Assembly: GCF_003725545.1 (NCBI RefSeq) | Contig: NZ_RJLN01000012.1 | Span: forward strand, 31,694-95,693 | Reading direction: 5' to 3' | Source of the DNA: Micromonospora solifontis | Lineage (GTDB): Bacteria; Actinomycetota; Actinomycetes; Mycobacteriales; Micromonosporaceae | DNA length: 64,000 bases | Shown here: piece by piece, positions 31,985 through 42,682 of the stretch | Layout of the letters: every line of letters begins with the position of its first letter | Position numbering within the stretch: position 1 is the first letter of the stretch | Notes under the pieces: generated by a model | The model's database searches: none | Seen by the model: only the letters and a program-made list of their open reading frames with translations | What the model was told of the DNA's origin: nothing | Position numbers and translations under genes: made by a program

Positions 31985-32884
31985 GTGGCTCGAATTCCTC
32001 GTCGGCCGGCCGAATTGGTCGGCAAGGTGTTCCTCGCGCCGGATGCGGTTCGTCGTGGCCTCCTCACCAAGAACGACCTGCGGAGCAGCGCGTGGCGGCG
32101 ACTCTTCCACAACGTCTATGCCGATGCGCGAATGGAGATTTCGCACGTCACCCGCTGCCGTGCGGCGGCGTCGTGGCTGTTCCCGCCCGGTTGCGCGATC
32201 GCCGGCCGATCGGCTGTCGCACTGCTCGGCGGAGCAGAGCCCCGAGCCGACGAGCCGGTCGAGGTTCTCGTGGAACCGTCAGCTCGCTTCGGGCCGGTGG
32301 CTGGGCTCCGCATCCATGTGGCGAGGTGGCAGGAAGGTGAAGTGTCACGCATCGGCCGGATTCCCGTCACCACAGCGGCGCGCACCTGCTGGGATGTCGC
32401 TCGCTGGCTGGACGTGGTGGAGGCCGTGGCTCACGTCGACTCGCTGGTGCACCAGCGGGTCACCGGTCCCGCCGACTTGACCGCCTATCTGGGGCAACGC
32501 CGGGGAGAGCGGGGCGCCCGACGCTTCGCCGACGTGTTGAGCCTGGTGGATGGCGGTGCGGAGTCGTTACCCGAATCCCGCCTGCGGGTACGCATCGTTC
32601 GCGCCGGCCTTCCTCGGCCGGTGACCCAGCACGTCATCGAGCGGAACGGTCGCTTCGTCGCGAGGGTCGATCTCGCGTGGCCGGACCTGAAGGTGGCTGT
32701 TGAATACGACGGGCTCTGGCACCACGACCCCGACCAGTTCCACCGCGACCGCCGTCGTCTCAATCGGATCCTGGGAGACGACTGGATCGTCCTGCACGTC
32801 ACCAGCAGGCGAATGGCCGAGGACTTCGAAGGCGTCCTCACCGAGATCCGTACCGCCCTGCGCCGCCGGCGCGCCACTCGCTGA
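31985..32884 (+). CDS. AbiEi-like N-terminal / DUF559 (PD-(D/E)XK-like) C-terminal protein
   Basis: This is a 299-residue protein. The N-terminal ~55 residues (AELVGKVFLAPDAVRRGLLT, SSAWRRLFHNVYADAR) resemble the winged-helix AbiEi antitoxin domain. The C-terminal ~100 residues resemble DUF559/Vsr-like nuclease folds, with SLPESRLRVRIVRAGLP, VARVDLAWPDLKVAVEYDG and HRDRRRLNRILGDDWIVLHV. The acidic residues in RVDLAWPD and EYDG fit a PD-(D/E)XK site. Such proteins are frequent in actinomycetes as stand-alone genes with no known role. Codon use looks slightly less GC-biased than its neighbours. Two hairpins of one repeat family flank it. Confidence 0.75.
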   Translation: MARIPRRPAELVGKVFLAPDAVRRGLLTKNDLRSSAWRRLFHNVYADARMEISHVTRCRAAASWLFPPGCAIAGRSAVALLGGAEPRADEPVEVLVEPSARFGPVAGLRIHVARWQEGEVSRIGRIPVTTAARTCWDVARWLDVVEAVAHVDSLVHQRVTGPADLTAYLGQRRGERGARRFADVLSLVDGGAESLPESRLRVRIVRAGLPRPVTQHVIERNGRFVARVDLAWPDLKVAVEYDGLWHHDPDQFHRDRRRLNRILGDDWIVLHVTSRRMAEDFEGVLTEIRTALRRRRATR

Positions 32885-32902
32885 AGCACGGTCGCACTTT
32901 CC

Positions 32903-32944
32903 CGGAAAGAGTGGCTAATACCCACCGGATAGCCACTCTTTCCG
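32903..32944. repeat. Dispersed AGTGGC hairpin, copy 4
   Basis: CGGAAAGAGTGGCTA (32903-32917) and TAGCCACTCTTTCCG (32930-32944) form a perfect 15-bp stem with a 12-nt loop. It starts 18 bp after the AbiEi/DUF559-type gene. The GGAAAGAGTGGCTA arm is identical to that of copy 3. Confidence 0.75.
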
Positions 32945-33033
32945 TGAATTAGGCGGCCCAGCCCGGTGTCGCCGGCCATGGCGTACCGGGGATGAAGCGC
33001 GCGTTCGAGCGGGATGTCAGGCGTGCCGGCGAC

Positions 33034-33055
33034 TTGCACCTCCCCCTGGTGGAGG
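33034..33055 (+). promoter_or_regulatory. Candidate MerR-type autoregulatory site
   Basis: TTGCAC (33034-33039) is a possible -35, and CCTCC-CCCTGGT-GGAGG (33039-33055) is a dyad directly after it. MerR-family activators bind such dyads between -35 and -10. The site lies 16-37 bp before the MerR-family gene. Confidence 0.45.
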
Positions 33056-33070
33056 AGCGAGGGTGAGGGC

Positions 33071-34003
33071 ATGAACGGCGAGCCGCAATTCTCGATCGGC
33101 GACCTGGCCCGGCGGACCGGGCTGACGGTCAAGACCATCCGGTTCTGGTCCGACCGCGGCATCGTGCCGCCCATCGGCCGCGACCCGGGCGGCCGACGCC
33201 GCTACGGGGTCGAGGCCGTCGCCCGCCTGGACCTGGTACGCACCCTCCGCGAGCTGGGGCTGGACCTGGCCACGATCCGTCGGGTGGTGGACCGCGAGGT
33301 CCCGCTCGCCGAGGTCGCCGCGGCACACGCCCAGGCACTGGCGACGCAGATCCGGGTGCTACGGCTGCGGCACGCGGTGCTGACCACGGTCGCCCGACGT
33401 GGATCCGACCCCGAGGAGATGGAGCTCATGCACGAACTGGCCCGGCTCTCCGCCTGCGAGCGTCGGCGGCTGATCGACGAGTTCCTCGACGCCGCGTTCA
33501 CCGGCGTGGACACCGGCCCCGCGCTCGCCGGGGTCCGGCGGACGCTGACCCCCGAGTTGCCCGAAGACGCCGAGGTCGAGCAGGTCGAGGCGTGGCTGGA
33601 GCTGGCCGAGCTGTCCCGGGACCCGGACTTCCGCGCCGGCCTGCGACGGATGGCGGAGCAGCACGCCGCGGACCGGGCCGGCGCCACCGGGGTACGCCGG
33701 GACGCGGTCGCGATCACCCGCGACCAGGTCGGCCCGGCGTTGGCCGCCGGCGTGGACCCGCTCTCCCCCGCCGCCGAGCCGGTCGTCGCCGCCGTCACCG
33801 CCCGGTACGCGCAGCTCTGCGACCGCCCGGACGACCTCGACCTGCGGCGGCGGCTGCTGGCCCGGCTGGAATGCGCGAACGACCCACGCCGGGAGCGGTA
33901 CCTGCACCTGCTGTCCGTGGTCAACGGCTGGCCGACGGGCGAGAGCCTGGCCCCGGCGCTCGACTGGTCGATCCGCGCGCTGCACGCCCGGACCGCGGAG
34001 TAG
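33071..34003 (+). CDS. MerR-family transcriptional regulator with long effector domain
   Basis: This is a 310-residue regulator. The N-terminal MerR winged helix-turn-helix reads FSIGDLARRTGLTVKTIRFW, then SDRGIVPPIGRDPGGRRRYG, and is followed by the dimerisation helix (EVAAAHAQALATQIRVLRLR). The remaining ~190 residues form a helical effector-binding region unlike the short metal-binding tail of classical MerR, so a small organic ligand is more likely. The ATG at 33071 follows GAGGG. A dyad typical for MerR binding lies just upstream, suggesting autoregulation. The YciI gene follows 37 bp downstream. Confidence 0.87.
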   Translation: MNGEPQFSIGDLARRTGLTVKTIRFWSDRGIVPPIGRDPGGRRRYGVEAVARLDLVRTLRELGLDLATIRRVVDREVPLAEVAAAHAQALATQIRVLRLRHAVLTTVARRGSDPEEMELMHELARLSACERRRLIDEFLDAAFTGVDTGPALAGVRRTLTPELPEDAEVEQVEAWLELAELSRDPDFRAGLRRMAEQHAADRAGATGVRRDAVAITRDQVGPALAAGVDPLSPAAEPVVAAVTARYAQLCDRPDDLDLRRRLLARLECANDPRRERYLHLLSVVNGWPTGESLAPALDWSIRALHARTAE

Positions 34004-34028
34004 CCCGGTTTCCACCGGTTCGCACCCC

Positions 34029-34034
34029 TACCCT
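34029..34034 (+). promoter_or_regulatory. Putative leaderless -10 element for the YciI gene
   Basis: TACCCT ends six bases before the ATG at 34041. Confidence 0.55.
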
Positions 34035-34040
34035 GGCAGC

Positions 34041-34400
34041 ATGCGATTCGACCAGCACACCGTGGTCCTCCTGGTCCGTCCGGACGATCCGCCCGACCTG
34101 CCCCGGGACGCCCTCGACCGGCTGCACGACACCCACCTGGCCCACCAGGCCGGGCTGGTGGAGCAGGGGGCGGTCCTGGCGGCCGGCCCATTCCTCGGCG
34201 GCGACGACCCGAGCGTCCGCGGCTTCGCCGTGCTCTCGGTGGACCCGCAGCTGGCCCGCGAGCTGTACGCCAACGACCCGGCGGTGCGGGCGGGGCAGCT
34301 GGTCGCCCGGGTGATGAGCTGGCTGGTGCCGGAGGGTGTGCTCCGCTTCGAACAGGTCCCGGTGCCCACCTCCATGCTGGAGATGGCCGCCGGAGACTAG
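34041..34400 (+). CDS. YciI-family protein
   Basis: This 119-residue single-domain protein has a ferredoxin-like fold. The YciI pattern is visible in VVLLVRPDDPPDLP, THLAHQAGLVEQGAVLAAGP and GFAVLSVDPQLARELYANDP. Some family members are dehydrochlorinases or muconolactone-type enzymes, but most have no known activity. Its stop codon shares the palindromic CTAG at 34397-34400 with the stop of the convergent cytidine deaminase gene, a 4-bp overlap. A leaderless promoter precedes it. Confidence 0.82.
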   Translation: MRFDQHTVVLLVRPDDPPDLPRDALDRLHDTHLAHQAGLVEQGAVLAAGPFLGGDDPSVRGFAVLSVDPQLARELYANDPAVRAGQLVARVMSWLVPEGVLRFEQVPVPTSMLEMAAGD

Positions 34401-34864
34401 TCCTCCGCGCTCTGCCGGCTGCCCGGCACGACCGGCATCGGCCACACCCCGGTACGCGGCACCGCCGGCACCTCCACCTGGTGATCCGACCAGACGTACG
34501 TCTCGGGCAGCAGGTCGGCCACCGGGACCGCGCGCAGCCCGTCCGGCGGGCCGACGATCACCTTGATCGACGGGAAGTAGTCGAGGAGCACCTGGCGGCA
34601 GCGACCGCAGGGCGGGATGACGCCCCGGCCCCGGTCGCCGACCGCGACGATGGCCTCCAACTCGCCCGCGCCCGCCGTGGCGGCCGCGCCGATCGCCACC
34701 ACCTCGGCACAGGGTCCGCCGGTGAAGTGGTAGACGTTGACGCCGCTGAAGACCCGGCCGTCGGGGGTACGCACGGCGGCCGCGAGGGTGTGGTTGTCGC
34801 TGCGACAGCGCAGCTTCGCCACGGCGGTGGCGGCCTGCACGAGCGCCCGGTCGATGTCCCGCAT
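34397..34864 (-). CDS. Cytidine deaminase-like zinc hydrolase
   Basis: This 155-residue protein has the zinc-binding and proton-shuttling motifs GGPCAEVVAIG (Cys-Ala-Glu) and VIPPCGRCRQVLLDYF (Cys-x-x-Cys). Together they define cytidine/blasticidin-type deaminases, and SGVNVYHFTGG is the substrate-binding strand. It converts cytidine or deoxycytidine to the uridine form in pyrimidine salvage; blasticidin-S deaminase is a close alternative. ATG 34864 has GAGGGGACGGG upstream. A minus-strand TACAGT at 34901-34906 may be the -10. It is divergent from hrpA. Confidence 0.85.
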   Translation of the reverse strand: MRDIDRALVQAATAVAKLRCRSDNHTLAAAVRTPDGRVFSGVNVYHFTGGPCAEVVAIGAAATAGAGELEAIVAVGDRGRGVIPPCGRCRQVLLDYFPSIKVIVGPPDGLRAVPVADLLPETYVWSDHQVEVPAVPRTGVWPMPVVPGSRQSAED

Positions 34865-35034
34865 GATCAGCCCGTCCCCTCGTCGACCCGGTCGGCGCAA
34901 ACTGTAGCCCGGCGAGCACCGCGACCTGGGACGGCACGCCCGCGTCATGACTCGCGCCACCGACCGGCCCGGCTCCGGCGGGCCGGCGCGGCAGGGCGGG
35001 CGGTAACCCGGGGGCGGTACGGCGGCGCACTGCC

Positions 35035-35040
35035 TATCCT
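35035..35040 (+). promoter_or_regulatory. Putative -10 element for hrpA
   Basis: TATCCT lies ten bases before the ATG at 35051, giving a leaderless or nearly leaderless transcript. Confidence 0.45.
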
Positions 35041-35050
35041 TGGCGACGAC

Positions 35051-38000
35051 ATGCAGAATCCAGCCGCACCCGCCGTACCCGAGGCCGCCCGCGACCTGCA
35101 CCGCCGCCTCTCCCCCCTGATGTTCCGCGACCAGCGCCGGCTGCAGCGGCGCCTCGACGGGGTGCGGAAGCTGCGGGACCCGCAGCGGCGCGAGGCGGCG
35201 CTCGCCGAGATCGCGGCCGAGGTGGGCCGGGCCGAGGCGCGACTGGCCGCCCGGCGGGCCGCCGTGCCGGCCATCACCTACCCGGCGCAGCTGCCGGTCA
35301 GCGAGCGCAGGGACGACATCGCCGCCGCGATCCGCGACCACCAGGTGGTGATCGTGGCGGGCGAGACCGGGTCGGGCAAGACCACCCAGCTGCCCAAGAT
35401 CTGTCTGGAGCTGGGGCGCGGCGTCAACGGCCTGATCGGGCACACCCAGCCGCGCCGGCTGGCCGCCCGGACGGTCGCCGACCGGATCGCCGAGGAACTC
35501 GGCACCGAGCTGGGCGACGTGGTCGGCTACAAGGTCCGCTTCACCGACCAGGTGAGCGAGCGGAGCCTGGTCAAGCTGATGACCGACGGCATCCTGCTGG
35601 CCGAGTTGCAGACCGATCGGATGCTGCGCCAGTACGACACGTTGATCATCGACGAGGCGCACGAGCGCAGCCTCAACATCGACTTCATCCTCGGCTACCT
35701 CCGGCAACTGCTGCCCCGCCGTCCCGACCTCAAGGTGGTCATCACCTCCGCGACCATCGAGACCGACCGCTTCGCCAAGCACTTCGCCGACGCCGAGGGC
35801 AACCCCGCGCCGATCGTCGAGGTGTCCGGCCGGACCTACCCGGTGGAGGTGCGGTACCGGCCGCTGGTCGAGGTCACCGAGGCCGACGAGGAGGACGAGG
35901 CCGACGAGGAGAACGTCCGGGACCAGATCCAGGCCATCGGGGACGCGGTCGAGGAGTTGGCCGCCGAGGGCCCCGGCGACATCCTGGTCTTCCTCAGCGG
36001 TGAGCGGGAGATCCGGGACACCGCCGACGCGCTCGGCAAGCTGGTGCAGAAGAAACGCGCACTGCTCGGCACCGAAATCCTCCCGCTGTACGCCCGGCTC
36101 TCCTCCGCCGAGCAGCACCGGGTCTTCGCCCCGCACGGCGGGCGCCGGGTGGTGCTCGCCACCAACGTCGCGGAGACCTCGCTGACCGTGCCCGGCATCA
36201 AGCACGTGGTGGACCCCGGCACGGCCCGGATCTCCCGCTACTCCAGCCGGCTCAAGGTGCAGCGGCTGCCGATCGAGCCGGTCTCGCAGGCGAGCGCCAA
36301 CCAGCGCAAGGGGCGCTGCGGGCGGACCTCGGACGGCATCTGCATCCGGCTCTACGACGAGCAGGACTTCGAATCCCGGCCCGAGTTCACCGACCCGGAG
36401 ATCCTGCGCACCAACCTGGCCTCGGTCATCCTCCAGATGACCTCGATCGGGCTCGGCGACATCGGCGCGTTCCCGTTCATCGACCCGCCGGACCGGCGCA
36501 ACATCACCGACGGCGTGAACCTGCTGCACGAGCTGGGCGCGCTGGACCCGGCCGAGACCGACCCGGCGAAGCGGCTCACCGCGCTGGGCCGGCGGCTGGC
36601 GCAGCTCCCGGTCGACCCCCGGCTGGCCCGGATGGTCCTGGAGGGCGAGCGCAACGGCTGCGCCACCGAGGTGATCGTGATCGCCGCCGCGCTCTCCATC
36701 CAGGACCCGCGCGAACGTCCCGCCGACAAGCAGGTCCAGGCCGACCAGGCGCACGCCCGGTTCGCCGACAAGGAGTCCGACTTCGTCGCGTACCTGAACC
36801 TGTGGCGGTACCTGCGCGAGCAGCAGCGGGCCCTGTCCTCCAGCGCGTTCCGCCGGATGTGCAAGGCGGAGTACCTCAACTACCTGCGGGTCCGCGAGTG
36901 GCAGGACATCGTCAGCCAGTTGCGCCAGGTGCTGCGTACCAGAGAAAAGGGTGACGGGCGGCGCGGGGCCGGCGCGGACCTGCCGGAGGAGATCGACACC
37001 CCGAAGGTGCACCAGTCCCTGCTGCCCGGCCTGCTCTCGCACATCGGGCTGAAGGACGCGCAGAAGCACGAGTACCTGGGGGCGCGCGGGGCGAAGTTCG
37101 CCGTCTTCCCCGGGTCGGCGCTGTTCAAGAAGCCGCCGCGCTGGGTGATGGCCGCCGAGCTGGTGGAGACCTCCCGGCTCTGGGGCCGGGTGGCCGGCCG
37201 GGTCGAGCCCGAGTGGGTGGAGCCCCTCGCCCAGCACCTGGTCAAGCGCAGCTACAGCGAGCCGCACTGGGAGAAGAAGCAGGCCGCGGTGATGGCCTAC
37301 GAGAAGGTCACCCTCTACGGCATCCCGATCGTCACCTCCCGCAAGGTGAATTTCGGCCGGATCGACCCGGGCCTGAGCCGGGAGCTGTTCATCCGGCACG
37401 CCCTGGTCGAGGGCGACTGGCAGACCCACCACCAGTTCTGGCGGGACAACCAGCGGCTGCTGACCGAGGTGGAGGAGCTGGAGAACCGGGCCCGGCGGCG
37501 GGACATCCTGGTCGACGACGAGACCATCTTCCAGTTCTACGACCAGCGGATCCCCGCCGACGTGGTCTCCGGCCGGCACTTCGACACCTGGTGGAAGAAG
37601 ACCCGGCGGGAACGGCCGGACCTGCTCACCTTCACCCGCGACCTGCTGGTCAACTCCGGTCGCGGCGGGGTGGACGAGGAGGACTACCCCGACGAGTGGC
37701 GGGCCGACGGCGTCGCCCTGCCACTGACCTACACCTTCGACCCGGGCACCCCGACCGACGGCGTCACCGTGGACATCCCGCTGCCGCTGCTCAACCAGGT
37801 GCCCGCGGAGAGCTTCGACTGGCAGGTGCCCGGCCTGCGCGAGGAACTGGTGATCGCGCTGATCCGGTCGCTGCCCAAGGCGATCCGGCGCAACTTCGTC
37901 CCGGTGCCCGACTTCGCCCGGGCCGCCCTGGCCGCGATCACCCCCGGCGGCGAGCCGCTGCTGGACGCGCTCACCCGGCAGCTGCGCCGGATGACCGGGG

Positions 38001-39046
38001 TCACCGTCCCGGCGCAGGCCTGGGACCTGGCGAAGCTGCCGCCGCACCTGCGGGTCACCTTCCGGGTGCTCGGCGAGGACGACAAGCCGGTCGCCGAGGG
38101 CAAGGACCTGCCGGCCCTGCAACGCCAGCTCCGCCAGGAGGTACGCCAGGTCGTCGCGGCCGCCGCGCCGGACGTCGCCCGGACGGGACTCAAGGAGTGG
38201 AGCATCGACGCCCTCCCCCGCACCATCGAGCAGGTCCGCGCCGGGTACGCGGTGACCGCGTACCCGGCGCTGGTCGACGAGGGCGCCACCGTCGGGGTGA
38301 AGGTGTTCGACTCCCCCGCCGAGCAGGAGGCCGCGCACTGGGCCGGCACCCGCCGGCTGCTCCGGCTCACCGTGCCCTCCCCGGCGAAGTTCCTCCAGGG
38401 ACGGCTGAGCAACGAGGCCAAGCTGGCGCTGTCCCGCAACCCGCACGGCGGGGTGCAGGCGCTGATCGAGGACGCGTCCGGGGCCGCGATCGACAAGCTG
38501 ATCGCGGACGCGGGCGGCCCGGCCTGGGACGCCGAGGGCTTCGCCGTGCTGCGCGACAAGGTCCGCGCCGACCTGGTCGACACCGTGGTCGAGGTGATGA
38601 ACCGGGTCCGCCAGGTGCTCGCCGCCGCGTACGCGATCGAGCAGCGCCTCGGCGCGACCCGGAACCTGGCCGTGGTGGCCGCCCTGGCCGACATCCGCAA
38701 CCAGCTCACCGGCCTGGTGCACGCCGGCTTCATCACCGAGGCCGGCTACGCCCGCCTGCCCGACCTGCTGCGCTACCTCACCGCGATCGAGCGCCGGCTG
38801 GACCGGCTGCCCGGCAACCCGCAGCGGGACAAGCAGCAGCAGGACCGGATCGCCGTGGTGCAGCGGGAGTACCAGGACATGGTGGCCGCGTTGCCGCCGG
38901 CGAAGCGGCAGTCGACGGCGGTCCGGCAGATCCGCTGGATGATCGAGGAGCTGCGGGTGAACGTGTTCGCGCAGGCGCTGGGCACCCCGTACCCGGTGTC
39001 GGAGCAGCGCATCTACCGGGCGATGGACGACGCCGAGGGGCGCTGA
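35051..39046 (+). CDS. hrpA: ATP-dependent DEAH helicase HrpA
   Basis: This 1331-residue protein has the length typical for HrpA. Helicase motifs are VIVAGETGSGKTTQLPKICL, TQPRRLAARTVADRIAEELG, the DEAH box IIDEAHERSLNIDF, ITSATIETDRFAKHFAD, VLATNVAETSLTVPGI and SQASANQRKGRCGRTSDG. After the core, an acidic insertion (VTEADEEDEADEENVRDQ) and the long HrpA-specific C-terminal region follow, ending ALGTPYPVSEQRIYRAMDD. HrpA enzymes unwind RNA; in E. coli HrpA rescues stalled ribosomes. Its stop is 3 bp from the convergent lysR-type gene. Confidence 0.95.
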   Translation: MQNPAAPAVPEAARDLHRRLSPLMFRDQRRLQRRLDGVRKLRDPQRREAALAEIAAEVGRAEARLAARRAAVPAITYPAQLPVSERRDDIAAAIRDHQVVIVAGETGSGKTTQLPKICLELGRGVNGLIGHTQPRRLAARTVADRIAEELGTELGDVVGYKVRFTDQVSERSLVKLMTDGILLAELQTDRMLRQYDTLIIDEAHERSLNIDFILGYLRQLLPRRPDLKVVITSATIETDRFAKHFADAEGNPAPIVEVSGRTYPVEVRYRPLVEVTEADEEDEADEENVRDQIQAIGDAVEELAAEGPGDILVFLSGEREIRDTADALGKLVQKKRALLGTEILPLYARLSSAEQHRVFAPHGGRRVVLATNVAETSLTVPGIKHVVDPGTARISRYSSRLKVQRLPIEPVSQASANQRKGRCGRTSDGICIRLYDEQDFESRPEFTDPEILRTNLASVILQMTSIGLGDIGAFPFIDPPDRRNITDGVNLLHELGALDPAETDPAKRLTALGRRLAQLPVDPRLARMVLEGERNGCATEVIVIAAALSIQDPRERPADKQVQADQAHARFADKESDFVAYLNLWRYLREQQRALSSSAFRRMCKAEYLNYLRVREWQDIVSQLRQVLRTREKGDGRRGAGADLPEEIDTPKVHQSLLPGLLSHIGLKDAQKHEYLGARGAKFAVFPGSALFKKPPRWVMAAELVETSRLWGRVAGRVEPEWVEPLAQHLVKRSYSEPHWEKKQAAVMAYEKVTLYGIPIVTSRKVNFGRIDPGLSRELFIRHALVEGDWQTHHQFWRDNQRLLTEVEELENRARRRDILVDDETIFQFYDQRIPADVVSGRHFDTWWKKTRRERPDLLTFTRDLLVNSGRGGVDEEDYPDEWRADGVALPLTYTFDPGTPTDGVTVDIPLPLLNQVPAESFDWQVPGLREELVIALIRSLPKAIRRNFVPVPDFARAALAAITPGGEPLLDALTRQLRRMTGVTVPAQAWDLAKLPPHLRVTFRVLGEDDKPVAEGKDLPALQRQLRQEVRQVVAAAAPDVARTGLKEWSIDALPRTIEQVRAGYAVTAYPALVDEGATVGVKVFDSPAEQEAAHWAGTRRLLRLTVPSPAKFLQGRLSNEAKLALSRNPHGGVQALIEDASGAAIDKLIADAGGPAWDAEGFAVLRDKVRADLVDTVVEVMNRVRQVLAAAYAIEQRLGATRNLAVVAALADIRNQLTGLVHAGFITEAGYARLPDLLRYLTAIERRLDRLPGNPQRDKQQQDRIAVVQREYQDMVAALPPAKRQSTAVRQIRWMIEELRVNVFAQALGTPYPVSEQRIYRAMDDAEGR

Positions 39047-39049
39047 GGC

Positions 39050-39979
39050 TCAGAGCGGCTCGACGCCGGGCGGGAGCCGGTCGGCCGCGGTCGCGTCGTG
39101 GACGTACTCGAGCAGGATCCGGCGCAGCTCCCGGCCGGCGTGGGTGGGCACCACGTCGCGGCGCCGGGCCACCGCGATGGTCCGTCGTACGCCGGGCGGG
39201 GCGAGCCGGGTGACCCGGATGCCACCCCGCCGGGCGACCACGATCCCGGGGACCAGGGCCGCGCCGAGCCCCGCCTCGACGAAGCTGAGCACGGCGTCCA
39301 TCTCCCCGCCGTCCACCGACAGGGTGGGTTCGAAGCCCGCCTCGCGGCACGCCTGCAGGGTGGCGTCGCGCAGGTCGTAGCCCTCGCGGAACATGACCAG
39401 GGGTTGGTCGCGCAGGTCGGTGATGCGCAGTTCGCCGGTGTCGGGGTCGGCGGGGAGCGGGTCCACCGAGGCGACCACCAGGCTCTCCCGCAGGATCGGG
39501 TCGGCGCGCAGGCCGGGGTCGGTGCCGGCGGACGGCATGATGATCAGCGCCAGGTCGAGGTCGCCGCGGAGCAGGTCGCGGACCAGGTCCTGGGAGCCGC
39601 CCTCCTCGACCCGCAGGTCCACGGTGGGGTGGGCGTCGCGGAACCGGCGCAGCACCGGGGGCGCCAGCGAGGTGGCCAGGCTGGGGGTGGCGCCCAGCCG
39701 GACCCGGCCCCGGCGCAGCCCGACCAGCTCCTGCACCTCGCGGGTGGCGGTGTCGACGTCGGCGAGGATCCGTTTGGCGAGCGGCAGCAGCACCTCGCCG
39801 GCGGCGGTGAGGGCGATGTTGCCCCTTACCCGTTCGAAGAGCGGGGCCCCGAGGTCGGTCTCCAGGGCGTGAATTTGCTTACTCAACGAGGGCTGGGTGA
39901 TGCCCACCAGGTCGGCCGCCTGGGTGAAATGTCGTACTTCTGCGACCGCGACGAAGTACCGGAGCTGGTGGAGCTGCAT
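39050..39979 (-). CDS. LysR-family transcriptional regulator
   Basis: This 309-residue regulator has the winged helix-turn-helix MQLHQLRYFVAVAEVRHFTQ, then AADLVGITQPSLSKQIHALE. A linker helix and periplasmic-binding-protein-like effector domain (GRVRLGATPSLATSLAPPVL, GDLDLALIIMPSAG, SFVEAGLGAALVPG) follow. It is divergent from sdhCAB, and a dyad in the shared promoter fits LysR binding, so it probably controls the succinate dehydrogenase operon and itself. The co-inducer is unknown; a C4 or fatty-acid-derived acid is a reasonable guess. Confidence 0.9.
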   Translation of the reverse strand: MQLHQLRYFVAVAEVRHFTQAADLVGITQPSLSKQIHALETDLGAPLFERVRGNIALTAAGEVLLPLAKRILADVDTATREVQELVGLRRGRVRLGATPSLATSLAPPVLRRFRDAHPTVDLRVEEGGSQDLVRDLLRGDLDLALIIMPSAGTDPGLRADPILRESLVVASVDPLPADPDTGELRITDLRDQPLVMFREGYDLRDATLQACREAGFEPTLSVDGGEMDAVLSFVEAGLGAALVPGIVVARRGGIRVTRLAPPGVRRTIAVARRRDVVPTHAGRELRRILLEYVHDATAADRLPPGVEPL

Positions 39980-39983
39980 CTAA

Positions 39984-39998
39984 ATAGCCTACGGCTAT
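39984..39998. promoter_or_regulatory. LysR-type operator dyad between lysR and sdhC
   Basis: ATAGCC (39984-39989) and GGCTAT (39993-39998) are separated by TAC. The dyad begins 5 bp upstream of the LysR start codon and about 60 bp before sdhC, the usual place for a LysR recognition site of the T-N11-A type. Confidence 0.6.
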
Positions 39999-40056
39999 CA
40001 AGACTGCGAGGTCGATGCATTGGACGACTGATCAAAGTGCTCTTAGCGTCGGGCGC

Positions 40057-40746
40057 GTGGTACTCACGAAAACTCGGTCGCCCATCCGCTCGAACGTCGG
40101 CCTCAAGGCTGTCATGGCGGTGACGGGCATCATCCTGGTGCTGTTCCTGATCGCGCACATGCTCGGGAACCTGAAGATCTTCACGGGCGAAGAGGCGTTC
40201 AACCACTACGCGCACTGGCTGCGCGACCTGGGCACGCCGCTGCTCGCCCCCGGCTGGTACCTCTGGCTGCAGCGCACCGTGCTGATGGTCGCGGTGCTCG
40301 CCCACATCGGCGCGGCCACCGTGCTGGCGCTGCGCGCCCGCGCCGCCCGCCCGGTCGCCTACGCGCACCGCAGGAAGATCCACGTGAACTACGCGGCGCG
40401 CACCATGCGCTGGGGTGGGGTGATCATCCTGCTCTTCGTGATCTACCACATCCTGGACCTGACCACCGGCACGCTGAACCCGGTCGGCGACTCCACCCGA
40501 CCGCACAGCAACGTGGTGGCGGACTTCGCGCCGGAGCGCTGGTACGTCACGCTCTTCTACACCCTGGCCGTCGTCACCCTCGGCTTCCACCTGCGCCACG
40601 GCGCGTTCAGCGCCTTCCGCAGCCTCGGCCAGCAGACGCCGAAGGGTGAGCGTCGGGCCAGGACCGCCGCGCTGGTCTTCGCCGTCGTGCTGACCGCCGG
40701 CTACCTGGTGGTCCCGTTCGCCGTACTCACCGGATTGGTGGCCTGA
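40057..40746 (+). CDS. sdhC: Succinate dehydrogenase cytochrome b subunit
   Basis: This 229-residue membrane anchor has five hydrophobic helices, for example [20 protein letters not shown] and [20 protein letters not shown]. Conserved histidines (IAHMLGN, YHILD and LGFHLRHG) are candidates for haem b ligands. It is the large single-subunit anchor of the menaquinone-linked complex, and no sdhD is present. GTG 40057 is the likely start, although the ribosome-binding site is weak. The next gene starts one base after its stop. The closest known counterpart is the mycobacterial Sdh1 complex. Confidence 0.9.
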   Translation: MVLTKTRSPIRSNVGLKAVMAVTGIILVLFLIAHMLGNLKIFTGEEAFNHYAHWLRDLGTPLLAPGWYLWLQRTVLMVAVLAHIGAATVLALRARAARPVAYAHRRKIHVNYAARTMRWGGVIILLFVIYHILDLTTGTLNPVGDSTRPHSNVVADFAPERWYVTLFYTLAVVTLGFHLRHGAFSAFRSLGQQTPKGERRARTAALVFAVVLTAGYLVVPFAVLTGLVA

Positions 40747-40747
40747 C

Positions 40748-42678
<1,931 letters not shown>

Positions 42679-42682
<4 letters not shown>

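Noticed and set aside
34397..38722. Very long open frame (1441 codons) on the minus strand across hrpA
   Set aside because: It is the antisense shadow of the GC-rich hrpA gene; only its 3' part (34397-34864), the cytidine deaminase, has a recognisable family and a proper start.
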